Below are positions 40,913 through 48,883 of a stretch of DNA of 48,883 nucleotides, piece after piece. The first letter of the stretch is position 1. The number at the start of each line of letters is the position of its first letter. Source of the stretch: Actinomycetota bacterium (GTDB lineage: Bacteria; Actinomycetota; Acidimicrobiia; Acidimicrobiales; Ilumatobacteraceae); NCBI GenBank assembly GCA_016870865.1, contig VGAC01000014.1:1-48883 (forward strand). The letters are read 5' to 3'. Under the pieces are notes generated by a model that saw only the letters and a list, made by a program, of their open reading frames with translations, searched no databases and was not told the DNA's origin. Made by a program: the position numbers and the translations under genes.

Positions 40913-42742
40913 TCACTTTTCGTCGACGATTTCGGCGTCAACGATGTCGTCCTCGCCGGGCGTCTGGCCGCTTGCCGACGTTCCCGCCGCGTTGGTGTCG
41001 CGCGCGGCCGCCTCGTAGAGCTTCTGGCTGAAGGCCTGGCTCGCCGACATCAACTTCTCGGTCGCATTCTTGATCGTGTCGACGTCGTTGCCCGCCAGGG
41101 CGGTCTTCAGATCGGCCAGCGGTGTTTCGACCGCGGCCTTCTCGTCGGCGCTGACCTTGTCGCCCTGATCACGCAGGACCTTCTCGGTTTGGTAGACGAG
41201 CGAGTCGGCATTGTTGCGCACTTCAGCCTCGGCACGGCGCTTGCGGTCCTCGTCGGCGTGTGCCTCGGCATCCTTGACCATCTGGTTGATCGCGTCCTTG
41301 TCGAGCGACGACTGGCCGGTGATGGTCATCGACTGTTCCTTGTTGGTCGCACGGTCCTTTGCCGACACGTGCACGATGCCATTCGCATCGATGTCGAAAG
41401 TGACCTCGATCTGCGGCACACCACGCGGTGCGGGCGGCAGGTCGACGAGCTGGAACTTGCCGAGCGTCTTGTTGTAGGCCGCCATTTCGCGTTCACCCTG
41501 CAGCACGTGGATTTCAACCGACGGTTGCATGTCTTCGGCCGTGGTGAACACTTCGGTGCGGCGCGTCGGGATGGTGGTGTTGCGCTCGATGAGCCTGGTC
41601 ATCACACCGCCCTTGGTCTCGATGCCGAGCGACAGCGGTGTGACGTCGAGAAGCAGAACGTCCTTCACGTCACCCTTCAGCACGCCGGCCTGGATGGCGG
41701 CACCGACGGCGACGACTTCGTCGGGGTTGACCGACTTGTTCGGCTCCTTGCCCGTGAGCGACTGCACGAGGTCCTGGACCGCGGGCATGCGGGTGGAACC
41801 GCCGACGAGGATGATGTGATTGATCTGACCCTTCGACAGACCCGCATCCTTGATCGCCTGCTCGAACGGAATACGGCAACGCTCGATGAGGTCACTCGTC
41901 ATTTCCTGGAACTTGGCACGCGTCAACGTTTCGTCGAGGTGCAAGGGACCTTCGGGGGTTGCGGTGATGAACGGCAGATTGATCTGCGTCTGCTGAACCT
42001 GCGACAACTCGATCTTCGCCTTTTCAGCGGCCTCCTTGAGGCGCTGGGCTGCCATACGGTCGTTACCGAGATCAATGTTGTGGGCGGCCTTGAACTGCTG
42101 CACCAACCAGTCGATGACCCGCTGGTCCCAGTCGTCGCCGCCGAGGCTGGTGTCGCCGTGTGTGCTCTTCACTTCGAACACGCCATCGCCGATTTCGAGC
42201 ACCGACACGTCAAAGGTGCCGCCACCGAGGTCGAACACGAGAACGGTCTCGTCTTCGCTGCCTTTTTCCAGGCCGTAGGCAAGTGCAGCGGCGGTGGGTT
42301 CGTTGATGATGCGCAACACTTCGAGACCCGCGATCTGCCCCGCCTCTTTTGTGGCTGTGCGCTGGGCGTCGTCGAAGTACGCGGGTACCGTGATGACGGC
42401 CTGCGTGACGGTGTCGCCAAGGTAGGCCTCGGCATCGCGCTTCAACTTCATCAGGGTGCGGGCACTGATCTCTTGGGGTGAGTAGCGCTTGCCGTCGATG
42501 TCATCGGATTTCCATGCCTCGCCCATGTGTCGCTTGACCGAGCGGAACGTACGGTCGGGGTTGGTGATCGCCTGACGCTTGGCAACCTCGCCCACGAGGA
42601 CCTCGCCGGTCTTGGAAAAGGCCACGACCGAAGGGGTGGTGCGGGCACCTTCGGAGTTGGGGATTACGACGGGGTCGCCTGCTTCGAGAACCGCGACAAC
42701 GGAGTTGGTGGTTCCGAGGTCAATACCGACTGCCTTTGCCAT
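40913..42742 (-). CDS. dnaK: Chaperone DnaK (Hsp70)
   Basis: Central ATP-dependent chaperone. The 609 residues begin [20 protein letters not shown]; further signatures are [16 protein letters not shown] and [17 protein letters not shown]; the interdomain linker [19 protein letters not shown] leads to the substrate domain and a C-terminal tail ending in an acidic segment. ATG 42742 is preceded by AGGAGG at six bases. First gene of the heat-shock operon, under a promoter overlapped by HAIR operator 1. Confidence 0.97.
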   Translation of the reverse strand: MAKAVGIDLGTTNSVVAVLEAGDPVVIPNSEGARTTPSVVAFSKTGEVLVGEVAKRQAITNPDRTFRSVKRHMGEAWKSDDIDGKRYSPQEISARTLMKLKRDAEAYLGDTVTQAVITVPAYFDDAQRTATKEAGQIAGLEVLRIINEPTAAALAYGLEKGSEDETVLVFDLGGGTFDVSVLEIGDGVFEVKSTHGDTSLGGDDWDQRVIDWLVQQFKAAHNIDLGNDRMAAQRLKEAAEKAKIELSQVQQTQINLPFITATPEGPLHLDETLTRAKFQEMTSDLIERCRIPFEQAIKDAGLSKGQINHIILVGGSTRMPAVQDLVQSLTGKEPNKSVNPDEVVAVGAAIQAGVLKGDVKDVLLLDVTPLSLGIETKGGVMTRLIERNTTIPTRRTEVFTTAEDMQPSVEIHVLQGEREMAAYNKTLGKFQLVDLPPAPRGVPQIEVTFDIDANGIVHVSAKDRATNKEQSMTITGQSSLDKDAINQMVKDAEAHADEDRKRRAEAEVRNNADSLVYQTEKVLRDQGDKVSADEKAAVETPLADLKTALAGNDVDTIKNATEKLMSASQAFSQKLYEAAARDTNAAGTSASGQTPGEDDIVDAEIVDEK

Positions 42743-42769
42743 GGGGGCCTCCTGACTGTGTGGGACACA

Positions 42770-42794
42770 AAGTTGAGTGATACCGACTCAACTT
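42770..42794. promoter_or_regulatory. HAIR operator 1 (HspR-binding inverted repeat)
   Basis: Perfect inverted repeat AAGTTGAGT-N7-ACTCAACTT. It matches the HspR consensus CTTGAGT-N7-ACTCAAG in the core and spacing, differing only in the outermost base. It overlaps the proposed dnaK -10 box and start site, a repressing position. hspR itself is in the operon. Confidence 0.88.
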
Positions 42795-42819
42795 TAGGGG
42801 GAGGCGGGGCGGTTTCCAA
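42791..42819 (-). promoter_or_regulatory. dnaK operon promoter
   Basis: On the minus strand, TTGGAA (42819-42814), 17-base spacer, TAAAGT (42796-42791). The start site would fall near 42784, giving a leader of about 40 bases with AGGAGG. The -10 box overlaps HAIR operator 1. Confidence 0.65.
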
Positions 42820-42832
42820 CCCTCGGGACAAA

Positions 42833-42855
42833 ACTTGAGCCGTCATGACTCAAGT
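42833..42855. promoter_or_regulatory. HAIR operator 2
   Basis: ACTTGAGC-N7-ACTCAAGT. One arm is an exact match to the HspR consensus half, the other differs at one base. It lies upstream of the dnaK -35 box and 46 bases before ATG 42902 of the divergent amidohydrolase, so it could serve both directions. Confidence 0.8.
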
Positions 42856-42901
42856 CTCTGTTGCCCTTTCGCTTTCAGGGTCGGGCGGCAAAGATGGCGG
42901 G

Positions 42902-44668
42902 ATGCACGATCTCGTGGTTCGCAACGCTCACCTCGTGGATGGCACCGGCACCCCGGCGAGACCCGCCGACATTGCCATGTCGGACGGCGTGATCACCGAC
43001 GTGGCCCCCCATGTGGATGGTCGAGCCCGCCGCACCGTGGATGCGGGCGGCATGGTCGTGACCCCAGGTTTTGTCGACATCCACACGCATTTCGACGGAC
43101 AGGCCACGTGGGACCCGATTCTCGCCCCGTCCTCACAGCACGGCGTGACCTCGATCGTGATGGGCAACTGCGGCGTCGGTTTCGCCCCCGCCAGGCCGAA
43201 CCCCACCGACCATGCATGGCTGATCGGTTTGCTCGAGGGCGTGGAAGACATTCCTGGCACCGCACTCGCCGAAGGACTGACCTGGGATTGGGAAACCTTC
43301 CCCGACTACATCGCTTCGCTGCAGCGCCGCGAATGGACGATCGACGTGGGAACACAGGTGGCCCACGCGCCGTTGCGTGCCTACGTAATGGGTGAACGTG
43401 GTGCCGACCCGCACGAGGAACCAACCGTGGATGAACTCGGTGCGATGGTCCGCCACGTGCGCGAGGGCTTGCGTGCCGGAGCCCTCGGCTTCACGACCAG
43501 TCGTACCTACATTCACCGCACGAGCTCGGGCCAACCCCTCGGTACGCGCTTCGCCAGCACCGACGAGTTGGTTGCGCTCGCCTCGGCGCTCACCGACGAG
43601 GGTACGGGTGTCATTCAGTTGATCTCCGACGCATATCTCAGCCACGACGAGGATCTCGCGACACGCGAGATGACATTGATGGAGGAGATGGCGCGCGCCT
43701 GCGGCCGCCCGATGTCGATGACCGTGCAACAGCCCATCGATGCGCCCGAGAGATGGAAGCGCATGGTGTCCTGGACCATCGACGCCGCGTCGCGCGGTAT
43801 CGACCTGAAAACCCAGATTGCGCCACGCCCCATTGGTGTCCTGCACGGTCTCGACGCGTCGATCACACCGTTCATCCTGTGCCCCACGTGGGCGCTCGTC
43901 ATGCAACTTCCCCGCGAGCGACGCGTCGCCGAACTGTCGAAGCCCGAGGTGCGCGACCGTGTGCTGCGCGAGCACCCCGAACAACTTCTGCGCGCTACGG
44001 GGGTGTTGCACAACCTGTGCGCAGAATTCGGGTCGCTGTTCCCGATGAGCGACCCCGTCGACTACGAACCCAGTCCCGACTCGTCGATCGCCGGCATTGC
44101 CACCCGCGAAAACAGAACACCCGCCGAGGTCGCCTACGAGATGTTGTTGCACAACGGCGGGCGTCAACTGTTGTACATGCCGCTCTTCAATTACGTTTCG
44201 GGGAATCTCGATGCGGTACGTGAGATGCTGCTGTCACCGCGTTCTGTCATCGGTCTCTCCGATGCCGGCGCGCACTGTGGTGCAATTTGCGACGGATCCT
44301 TCACGACAACCGCGGTCGCGCACTGGTCACAGAAGCGCAGCCGTGGTGAACGTCTGCCGCTCGAATTCATGGTCCACCACGTCACGCAGCGCACCGCACA
44401 GCACGTTGGTTGGTTCGATCGCGGCGTCGTTGCGCCGGGCATGGTCGCGGACCTGAACGTGCTCGACATCGACCGTCTGGGTGCCGCACCCCCGAGGCTC
44501 GTGAACGACCTTCCCGCAGGCGGCCGCCGGTTGGTTCAAGATGCCCATGGATATGTCGCCACCGTGAAGTGCGGGGCGGTGACCTTCGAGCACGGTGAAC
44601 ACACCGGCGTGCTGCCCGGTCGTTTCGTTGCGGGCACGCGTGGTACCCCTTCTACGATTCCCGTATGA
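42902..44668 (+). CDS. N-acyl-D-amino-acid deacylase-like amidohydrolase
   Basis: A 588-residue amidohydrolase-superfamily (D-aminoacylase/AHS family 3) metalloenzyme. [20 protein letters not shown] holds the first His-x-His; [25 protein letters not shown], the MTVQQP segment, and [12 protein letters not shown] with the late metal/catalytic Asp follow. The C-terminal [14 protein letters not shown] closes the beta-sandwich. ATG 42902 ([16 protein letters not shown]) is used; the in-frame ATG at 42845 lies inside HAIR operator 2 and would add non-conserved residues. Divergent from dnaK; gpmA overlaps by ATGA. Substrate unknown. Confidence 0.85.
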   Translation: MHDLVVRNAHLVDGTGTPARPADIAMSDGVITDVAPHVDGRARRTVDAGGMVVTPGFVDIHTHFDGQATWDPILAPSSQHGVTSIVMGNCGVGFAPARPNPTDHAWLIGLLEGVEDIPGTALAEGLTWDWETFPDYIASLQRREWTIDVGTQVAHAPLRAYVMGERGADPHEEPTVDELGAMVRHVREGLRAGALGFTTSRTYIHRTSSGQPLGTRFASTDELVALASALTDEGTGVIQLISDAYLSHDEDLATREMTLMEEMARACGRPMSMTVQQPIDAPERWKRMVSWTIDAASRGIDLKTQIAPRPIGVLHGLDASITPFILCPTWALVMQLPRERRVAELSKPEVRDRVLREHPEQLLRATGVLHNLCAEFGSLFPMSDPVDYEPSPDSSIAGIATRENRTPAEVAYEMLLHNGGRQLLYMPLFNYVSGNLDAVREMLLSPRSVIGLSDAGAHCGAICDGSFTTTAVAHWSQKRSRGERLPLEFMVHHVTQRTAQHVGWFDRGVVAPGMVADLNVLDIDRLGAAPPRLVNDLPAGGRRLVQDAHGYVATVKCGAVTFEHGEHTGVLPGRFVAGTRGTPSTIPV

Positions 44669-45408
44669 CCGGCACGCTCGTTCTTCTTCGCCACGGCCAA
44701 AGCACGTGGAACGAACTCAACCTGTTCACGGGTTGGCACGACGTCGAACTCACCACACGGGGTGAACACGAGGCGGTCGCGGCCGGTGCGCTGATGCGCA
44801 GTGAGGGTCTGTGCTTCGACTTCGCCCACACCAGCGTGCTCACCCGCGCGGTGATGACCTGCCATCTGGCACTGCGCGAAATGGGTCAGGTGTGGCTGCC
44901 GATGCAGCGTCACTGGCGGCTCAACGAACGGCACTACGGCGCCCTGCAGGGCCTCGACAAGAAGGAAACGACCGCCCGGCACGGCGCGGAGCAGACCCAC
45001 CTGTGGCGCCGCAGTTTTGACGTTCCACCCCCGGCTGTCGAGGCGTCGAGCCCCGAGCACCCCTCCAACGACCCGCGCTACCGGTTCATCGACCGCACAG
45101 ACCTACCCGCAACCGAATGCCTCAAGGACGTCGTCGCTCGTGTTCTTCCCTACTGGACCACCGAAGTTGTCCCGCAATTGCAAGCCAACATGAACGTCCT
45201 CGTCACCGCACACGGAAACAGTCTTCGCGCACTTCTCATGCATCTCGAGGGCATCAGCGAGGCCGACATCGCCGAACTGAACATTCCAACGGGTGTGCCA
45301 CGCCGCTATGCCTTCGACGCTTCGATGAAGGTGACCGACCTCGCGTATCTCGGTGATCAGGCCGCGATCACCGCCGCCACCGCGGCTGTCGCAAACCAGT
45401 CGAAGTAA
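44665..45408 (+). CDS. gpmA: 2,3-bisphosphoglycerate-dependent phosphoglycerate mutase
   Basis: Interconverts 3- and 2-phosphoglycerate in glycolysis. The 247 residues carry LVLLRHGQSTWNELNLFTGW with the phosphorylated His, SVLTRAVMTCHL, RLNERHYGALQGLDK, and VLVTAHGNSLRALLMHLEG with the second His. ATG 44665 overlaps the amidohydrolase stop. A 30-bp palindrome lies 20 bases after the stop. Confidence 0.95.
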   Translation: MTGTLVLLRHGQSTWNELNLFTGWHDVELTTRGEHEAVAAGALMRSEGLCFDFAHTSVLTRAVMTCHLALREMGQVWLPMQRHWRLNERHYGALQGLDKKETTARHGAEQTHLWRRSFDVPPPAVEASSPEHPSNDPRYRFIDRTDLPATECLKDVVARVLPYWTTEVVPQLQANMNVLVTAHGNSLRALLMHLEGISEADIAELNIPTGVPRRYAFDASMKVTDLAYLGDQAAITAATAAVANQSK

Positions 45409-45427
45409 AGATTTTTCCCGGTGCGAC

Positions 45428-45457
45428 GCGCCATGCGTCACGCGTGACGCTTGGCGC
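45428..45457. repeat. 30-bp near-perfect palindrome
   Basis: GCGCCA-T-GCGTCACG followed by CGTGACGC-T-TGGCGC: 14 of 15 pairs match, with one T-T mismatch and no loop. It stands between gpmA and the cyclic-nucleotide-binding gene. There is no T-run after it, so it is not a typical terminator; it could be a protein-binding operator. A small hairpin TCGAG-CAAA-CTCGA follows at about 45460-45473. Confidence 0.7.
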
Positions 45458-45486
45458 ATTCGAGCAAACTCGATTCGAAGTCGGCT

Positions 45487-45492
45487 TAGCCT
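45487..45492 (+). promoter_or_regulatory. Putative -10 box of the cNMP-binding gene
   Basis: TAGCCT ending 6 bases before ATG 45499, matching the leaderless pattern. GAAGG lies between box and ATG, too close to act as a ribosome site. Confidence 0.4.
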
Positions 45493-45498
45493 GAAGGC

Positions 45499-45924
45499 AT
45501 GTCATTGAGAAAAAGCCCCCGTCAACATCTCGCCAACGTCCCACTCTTTTCTTCTTGCAATTCCCGTGACCTCGACAAAATCGCCAAGGCATCCGAGCGC
45601 CTCACGCTCAAGGCAGGCACCACGATGATCACGCAGGGCACGGCCGGCAAGCAGGCCTACGTCATCCTCGCGGGAACCGCGACCCTGAAGCGCAACGGCA
45701 AGAAGATCGCATCGGCCGAGGCCGGCGCCATGGTCGGCGAACTCTCGCTCCTCGACCAGGGCTCGCGCACCGCGACCGTCGTGTGCGACTCGGACTGCGA
45801 CGTGCTCGTCCTCGAACAACGCAAGTTGCTCGCAGTCATCGACGAGGTTCCCGCCGTCGGTCACAAGCTGCTCGCGGCCCTCGCCACCCGCATTCGCGAC
45901 CTCGATCGCGCGCACTACGGCTGA
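45499..45924 (+). CDS. Stand-alone cyclic nucleotide-binding domain protein
   Basis: A 141-residue protein that is one cNMP-binding (Crp N-terminal type) domain. VPLFSSCNSRDLDKIAKASE starts the fold; ITQGTAGKQAYVILAGTATL and the phosphate cassette region AMVGELSLLDQGSRTATVVC follow, in which Gly-Glu-Leu and Arg-Thr-Ala match cAMP-binding sites. There is no DNA-binding helix-turn-helix, so it is not a Crp regulator itself. It may bind cAMP and act on a partner protein, possibly the following Fe-S gene. That link is by position only. Confidence 0.82.
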   Translation: MSLRKSPRQHLANVPLFSSCNSRDLDKIAKASERLTLKAGTTMITQGTAGKQAYVILAGTATLKRNGKKIASAEAGAMVGELSLLDQGSRTATVVCDSDCDVLVLEQRKLLAVIDEVPAVGHKLLAALATRIRDLDRAHYG

Positions 45925-45983
45925 GCCGAACTGTTCCCACCGTGGGACAAGCCAACCTTGAGGCAAGTAGGGTTGGCGGTGCC

Positions 45984-48260
45984 ATGAGCAGCCCGAGTAC
46001 CCCCGTACCGACTGACGGTGCCCCGCGTCGCTTCAAGCCCCATCAGTTGTCGATCGCCATCGGCGTTGGTGTCGGTTCCTTCACATTGGTCTCGGGCATC
46101 ATGCCCCAGATCACCCATTGGCACAGCGACTCCGCTGTGACGCGCAAGGTATTCGATGGCATCCCGGGTCCCTTGCAGGCGGCCTTCTACACCGTGATCC
46201 CGATGCTCGTCGTGTGGGGTTCGCTGCGTTTTGCCGATCGTGTGCGCAACTGGGAACGTGGAGCGCCCGACCGTCGCCGCACCACACCGAAGAACGTCAA
46301 GCGCCGCCTCGCCGACTACCGCGCGGGCGTCTACATGCGCACTCTGCTGCGCGACTCGGCTGCTGGTCTCATGCACTCGATGATCTACTTCGGCTTCCTC
46401 GTCCTGCTCGGCGTGACCACGGTTCTCGAAATCGACCACCAAATGCCCGAAAGCCTGAAGTTCCTGCACGGTCGCGTGTACCAGGCGTACGCGATGATCG
46501 GCGACCTCGCCGGGGTCGTGTTCACGGCCGGCGTCACATGGGCGATTCTGCGACGCTACGTGCAACGCCCCTACCGCATTCGCATCAAGACCAGGCCCGA
46601 GCACGCGGCAATTCTCGGCGTGCTGCTGGGTATCGGCGTCACGGGTTTCGGCGCCGAGGCGTTCCGCATCGCACAGTCGTCGGCTGCCGGTGAGAACATG
46701 GACTTCGAAAAGTGGAGCTTCGTCGGTTATCCACTCGCCCAGATATTCGCCGGTGCGTCGGCTGGAACTCTCGGGAATTGGCACCAGATCTGGTGGGTTG
46801 CCCACGTTCTCACTTTCATTGCGTTCCTGCTGTTGCTGCCGATCACGATGCTGCGCCACATCTTCACGTCGCCGCTGAACATGTACCTCAAGGACCGCGA
46901 GCGCCCGAAGGGCGCCATGAAGGCGATGCCGAATCTCACCGAGACCTCGCTCGAATCGTTCGGTGCGGCCGTGGTCGAGGACTTCACGTGGAAGCAGTTG
47001 CTCGACACCGACGCCTGCACCATGTGCGGCCGGTGCACCAGTGTGTGTCCGGCGCATGCCACGGGCAAACCGCTCGACCCGCGTGAAATCGTGTTGAAAA
47101 CCGGTGAGGTCATGGCAGCCACCGCTGCACACGCCGAGGGTGGCCGCGTGTCACCCCCGATCGGTACGGATGCAGAGATCACGATCAGCACCAACTCACT
47201 TTTCGAGCGCATCACCGCCGAAGAGGTGTGGGCCTGCACGTCGTGCAAGGCCTGTGACGAAATCTGCCCGGTCAACATCGAAATCCTGGACAAGATCCTC
47301 GACATGCGCCGCTACCTGTCGCTGATGGAGTCGAACTTCCCGGCGGAGTTGGGCAACGCGTACCGCGCGATGGAGAACCAGGGCAACCCATGGGGCATGA
47401 ACCAGGGTGACCGCGCCGACTGGGCGAAGAACCTCGAGGTGGAGGTCGTCGACCCGGGCTCACCGCTGCAGACCGAATACCTCTACTGGGTCGGTTGTGC
47501 GGGCAGCTTCGACGACAAGAACAAGAAGGTCACGCAGTCGATGGCCAAATTGTTGAAGCGCGCCGGCATCGACGTGGCCATTCTCGGCCCCAGCGAAATG
47601 TGCACGGGTGACTCGGCTCGCCGCAGCGGGAACGAGTACCTGTTCCAGATGCTCGCGATGCCGAACGTGGAAATGCTCAACGGCATGGGCGTGAAGAAAA
47701 TAATCACCCAGTGCCCACACTGCTTCAACACCCTGAAGAACGAGTACCCGCAGCTTGGTGGCAACTACGAAGTCATTCACCATAGCGAACTGCTCGAGCA
47801 ACTCATCGCGAGTGGCCAGCTCGACATGAGCGGTGCAACGCTCGACGACCGCATCACGTACCACGACTCGTGCTACCTCGGCCGCCACAACGACGTCTAC
47901 ATGGCGCCGCGCAGAGTGGTCGGCAGCATCAAGGGTCTGCAGATCGTCGAAATGCCGCGCAACGGCACCAAGGGCATGTGCTGTGGCGCCGGTGGCGCAC
48001 GCATGTGGATGGAAGAGTCGATCGGCACCAAGGTGAACGACGAGCGTGCTCGCGAGGCCCTGAGCACCGGCGCAACCCGCGTCGCCACCGCCTGTCCGTT
48101 CTGCTACATCATGCTCGACGACGGCGTGAAGGCTGCGGGAGCCGAAGAGGGTCAGGTCAAGGTTGCCGACATTGCAATCCACGTTCTCGACGCGCTCGAA
48201 AACGGCGAACGCAACGGCGCGGCCTCTGCGCCGCTGGCGGCGCCCGTCGCCGGCGAATAG
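45984..48260 (+). CDS. Membrane Fe-S oxidoreductase, EtfD-like (ETF:menaquinone oxidoreductase)
   Basis: A 758-residue protein. The N-terminal 290 residues have about five membrane segments like a nitrate reductase gamma/HdrE cytochrome b, with His in LMHSMIYFGFL and GNWHQIWWVAHVLTF. Two 4Fe-4S motifs follow: CTMCGRCTSVCP (about 345) and CTSCKACDEICP (about 417). Two CCG domains end it, with CPHCFNTLKNEYP, HDSCYLGRHN and MCCGAGGARMWME. The layout matches actinobacterial EtfD (Rv0338c type), which passes electrons from electron-transfer flavoprotein to menaquinone during beta-oxidation. ATG 45984 is used; a TAGGGT box ends 10 bases before it. No etfAB lies in the window. Confidence 0.87.
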   Translation: MSSPSTPVPTDGAPRRFKPHQLSIAIGVGVGSFTLVSGIMPQITHWHSDSAVTRKVFDGIPGPLQAAFYTVIPMLVVWGSLRFADRVRNWERGAPDRRRTTPKNVKRRLADYRAGVYMRTLLRDSAAGLMHSMIYFGFLVLLGVTTVLEIDHQMPESLKFLHGRVYQAYAMIGDLAGVVFTAGVTWAILRRYVQRPYRIRIKTRPEHAAILGVLLGIGVTGFGAEAFRIAQSSAAGENMDFEKWSFVGYPLAQIFAGASAGTLGNWHQIWWVAHVLTFIAFLLLLPITMLRHIFTSPLNMYLKDRERPKGAMKAMPNLTETSLESFGAAVVEDFTWKQLLDTDACTMCGRCTSVCPAHATGKPLDPREIVLKTGEVMAATAAHAEGGRVSPPIGTDAEITISTNSLFERITAEEVWACTSCKACDEICPVNIEILDKILDMRRYLSLMESNFPAELGNAYRAMENQGNPWGMNQGDRADWAKNLEVEVVDPGSPLQTEYLYWVGCAGSFDDKNKKVTQSMAKLLKRAGIDVAILGPSEMCTGDSARRSGNEYLFQMLAMPNVEMLNGMGVKKIITQCPHCFNTLKNEYPQLGGNYEVIHHSELLEQLIASGQLDMSGATLDDRITYHDSCYLGRHNDVYMAPRRVVGSIKGLQIVEMPRNGTKGMCCGAGGARMWMEESIGTKVNDERAREALSTGATRVATACPFCYIMLDDGVKAAGAEEGQVKVADIAIHVLDALENGERNGAASAPLAAPVAGE

Positions 48261-48266
48261 CCGACC

Positions 48267-48883
48267 TCAATCGATCAGTTTCGCGACTGACTTCTTCTGG
48301 ACCTTTCCAAGGGCGTTCCTCGGAAGTTCGTCGACGAAGACGACCCGCCGCGGACGTTTGTGCGCCGCGAGAGTCGAGGCGACATGATCGATGACCGTGT
48401 TGGCCGCTATGGGTGCGTTGACGACAACGACGGCCGTGATCGATTCGCCGAGGTCGTCATCGGGTACACCAATCACGGCAGCCTCAACGACACCTTCCAC
48501 TTCCATGATTGCTGCCTCGACTTCGCCGGCACCGACCTTGAAGCCACCACACTTGATGATGTCAACGGAGGTTCTTCCGACGATGCGGTACATACCTGAT
48601 TGGTCGACAACCGTGGAGTCGCCCGTGATGAACCAGCCATCGGACGTCATCGATGCGGCCGTCGCCTCGGGAAGGCCGAGGTAACCACGGCCGAGCGTTG
48701 CACCACGAATTTCGAGCGTTCCGATCGTCGAACCATCGGGCACGACAATTGATCCGTCATCGTTGCGGACCCTGGCTTCGACGCCCCGTATCGGAAGACC
48801 CACCCAACCGGGACGACGATCGCCGTCGAAGCGGGTCGAGATGGTGATGAGGGTTTCGGTCATGCCGTAGCGCTCGAGGGGAA
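48267..48883 (-). CDS. AMP-forming acyl-CoA synthetase, malonyl-CoA synthetase-like (5' end outside window)
   Basis: The last 205 residues or so of an adenylate-forming enzyme that activates an acid as acyl-AMP and then joins it to CoA. The visible part begins in motif A5 (LERYGMTETLIT), then GWVGLPIRGVEARV, GYLGLPEAT, WFITGDSTVVDQSGMYRIVG (the ribose-binding Asp), and the hinge RTSVDIIKCGGFKVGAGEVE. The C-terminal catalytic Lys is in PRNALGKVQKKS. The RYGMTETL wording resembles MatB-type malonyl-CoA synthetases. It continues to the right beyond the window. Convergent with the EtfD-like gene. Confidence 0.9.
   Translation of the reverse strand, partial: PLERYGMTETLITISTRFDGDRRPGWVGLPIRGVEARVRNDDGSIVVPDGSTIGTLEIRGATLGRGYLGLPEATAASMTSDGWFITGDSTVVDQSGMYRIVGRTSVDIIKCGGFKVGAGEVEAAIMEVEGVVEAAVIGVPDDDLGESITAVVVVNAPIAANTVIDHVASTLAAHKRPRRVVFVDELPRNALGKVQKKSVAKLID

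Noticed and set aside
40487-42481. 664-codon plus-strand frame opposite dnaK
   Set aside because: Long antisense frames opposite dnaK are a known effect of its codon bias in high-GC genomes; no start signal or domain supports it.
42845-42901. ATG 42845 as start of the amidohydrolase
   Set aside because: It lies within HAIR operator 2 and adds 19 residues unlike the family; ATG 42902 begins at the conserved strand.
45428-45457. Rho-independent terminator of gpmA
   Set aside because: Strong palindrome but no T-run follows; kept as a repeat of unknown role.
45499-45924. Crp/Fnr transcription factor
   Set aside because: The protein ends right after the cyclic-nucleotide domain; no helix-turn-helix follows in any frame.
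1-48883. CRISPR array, insertion sequence, prophage or integron
   Set aside because: No regularly spaced direct repeats, transposase, integrase or phage gene was seen; all genes look like chromosomal core or metabolism with uniform composition.

Overview
The window looks like one uninterrupted stretch of chromosome from a high-GC actinobacterium, most likely of the class Acidimicrobiia. Pointers are a WhiB7 regulator, an HspR-controlled dnaK-grpE-dnaJ-hspR-clpB operon with HAIR operators, clpS followed by a DUF2017 gene, a caa3-type oxidase whose subunit II carries cytochrome c, the tRNA order Glu-Asp-Phe, and many genes that appear leaderless (a TANNNT -10 box 6-10 bases before an ATG or GTG). 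The class is inferred from gene content only. No mobile element, CRISPR array or rRNA was seen. About 53 protein genes and three tRNAs fill the window densely; it opens inside map and closes inside an acyl-CoA synthetase.

Layout. 1-1894: methionine aminopeptidase with a SEC-C zinc knuckle, and pantothenate kinase. 1896-3033 (minus): Nudix hydrolase, thiamine-binding protein and small HTH regulator. 3059-10584: M20 amidohydrolase, cyclase, class III CoA-transferase, kinase-like phosphotransferase, dUTPase, oligoribonuclease, MBL-fold hydrolase and acyl-ACP thioesterase. 10585-13293: whiB7 behind a 5' leader with an upstream ORF and a transcription attenuator, then TlpA-like and CcdA-like thiol-redox proteins and a poly-gamma-glutamate hydrolase-like protein. 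13299-16909: pdxH-serS and an ABC exporter pair.

16910-26439 (minus) is the respiratory block. One tightly packed operon encodes, in order of transcription, a subunit I-like protein, a subunit III-like protein, a membrane protein with a cupredoxin-like tail, then the canonical caa3 oxidase (subunits II, I, III, IV) and CtaG. The first two proteins align with the canonical subunits but have lost the heme, CuB and proton-channel residues. They look like a cofactor-free shadow oxidase made together with the real one, and are the most unusual feature here. Heme O synthase lies just upstream; no ctaA is present.

26471-31616: clpS, DUF2017, three tRNAs, an acyltransferase/SGNH protein, TesB, a cupredoxin-like lipoprotein and pyrE. 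31879-36354: purA-purB, divergent from hisD-yqeY. 36358-42742: the heat-shock operon, with two HAIR elements between dnaK and a divergent D-aminoacylase-like gene. 44665-48260: phosphoglycerate mutase, a stand-alone cyclic-nucleotide-binding domain protein, and a membrane Fe-S oxidoreductase resembling EtfD that probably feeds electrons from beta-oxidation into menaquinone. This fits the several acyl-CoA genes in the window.
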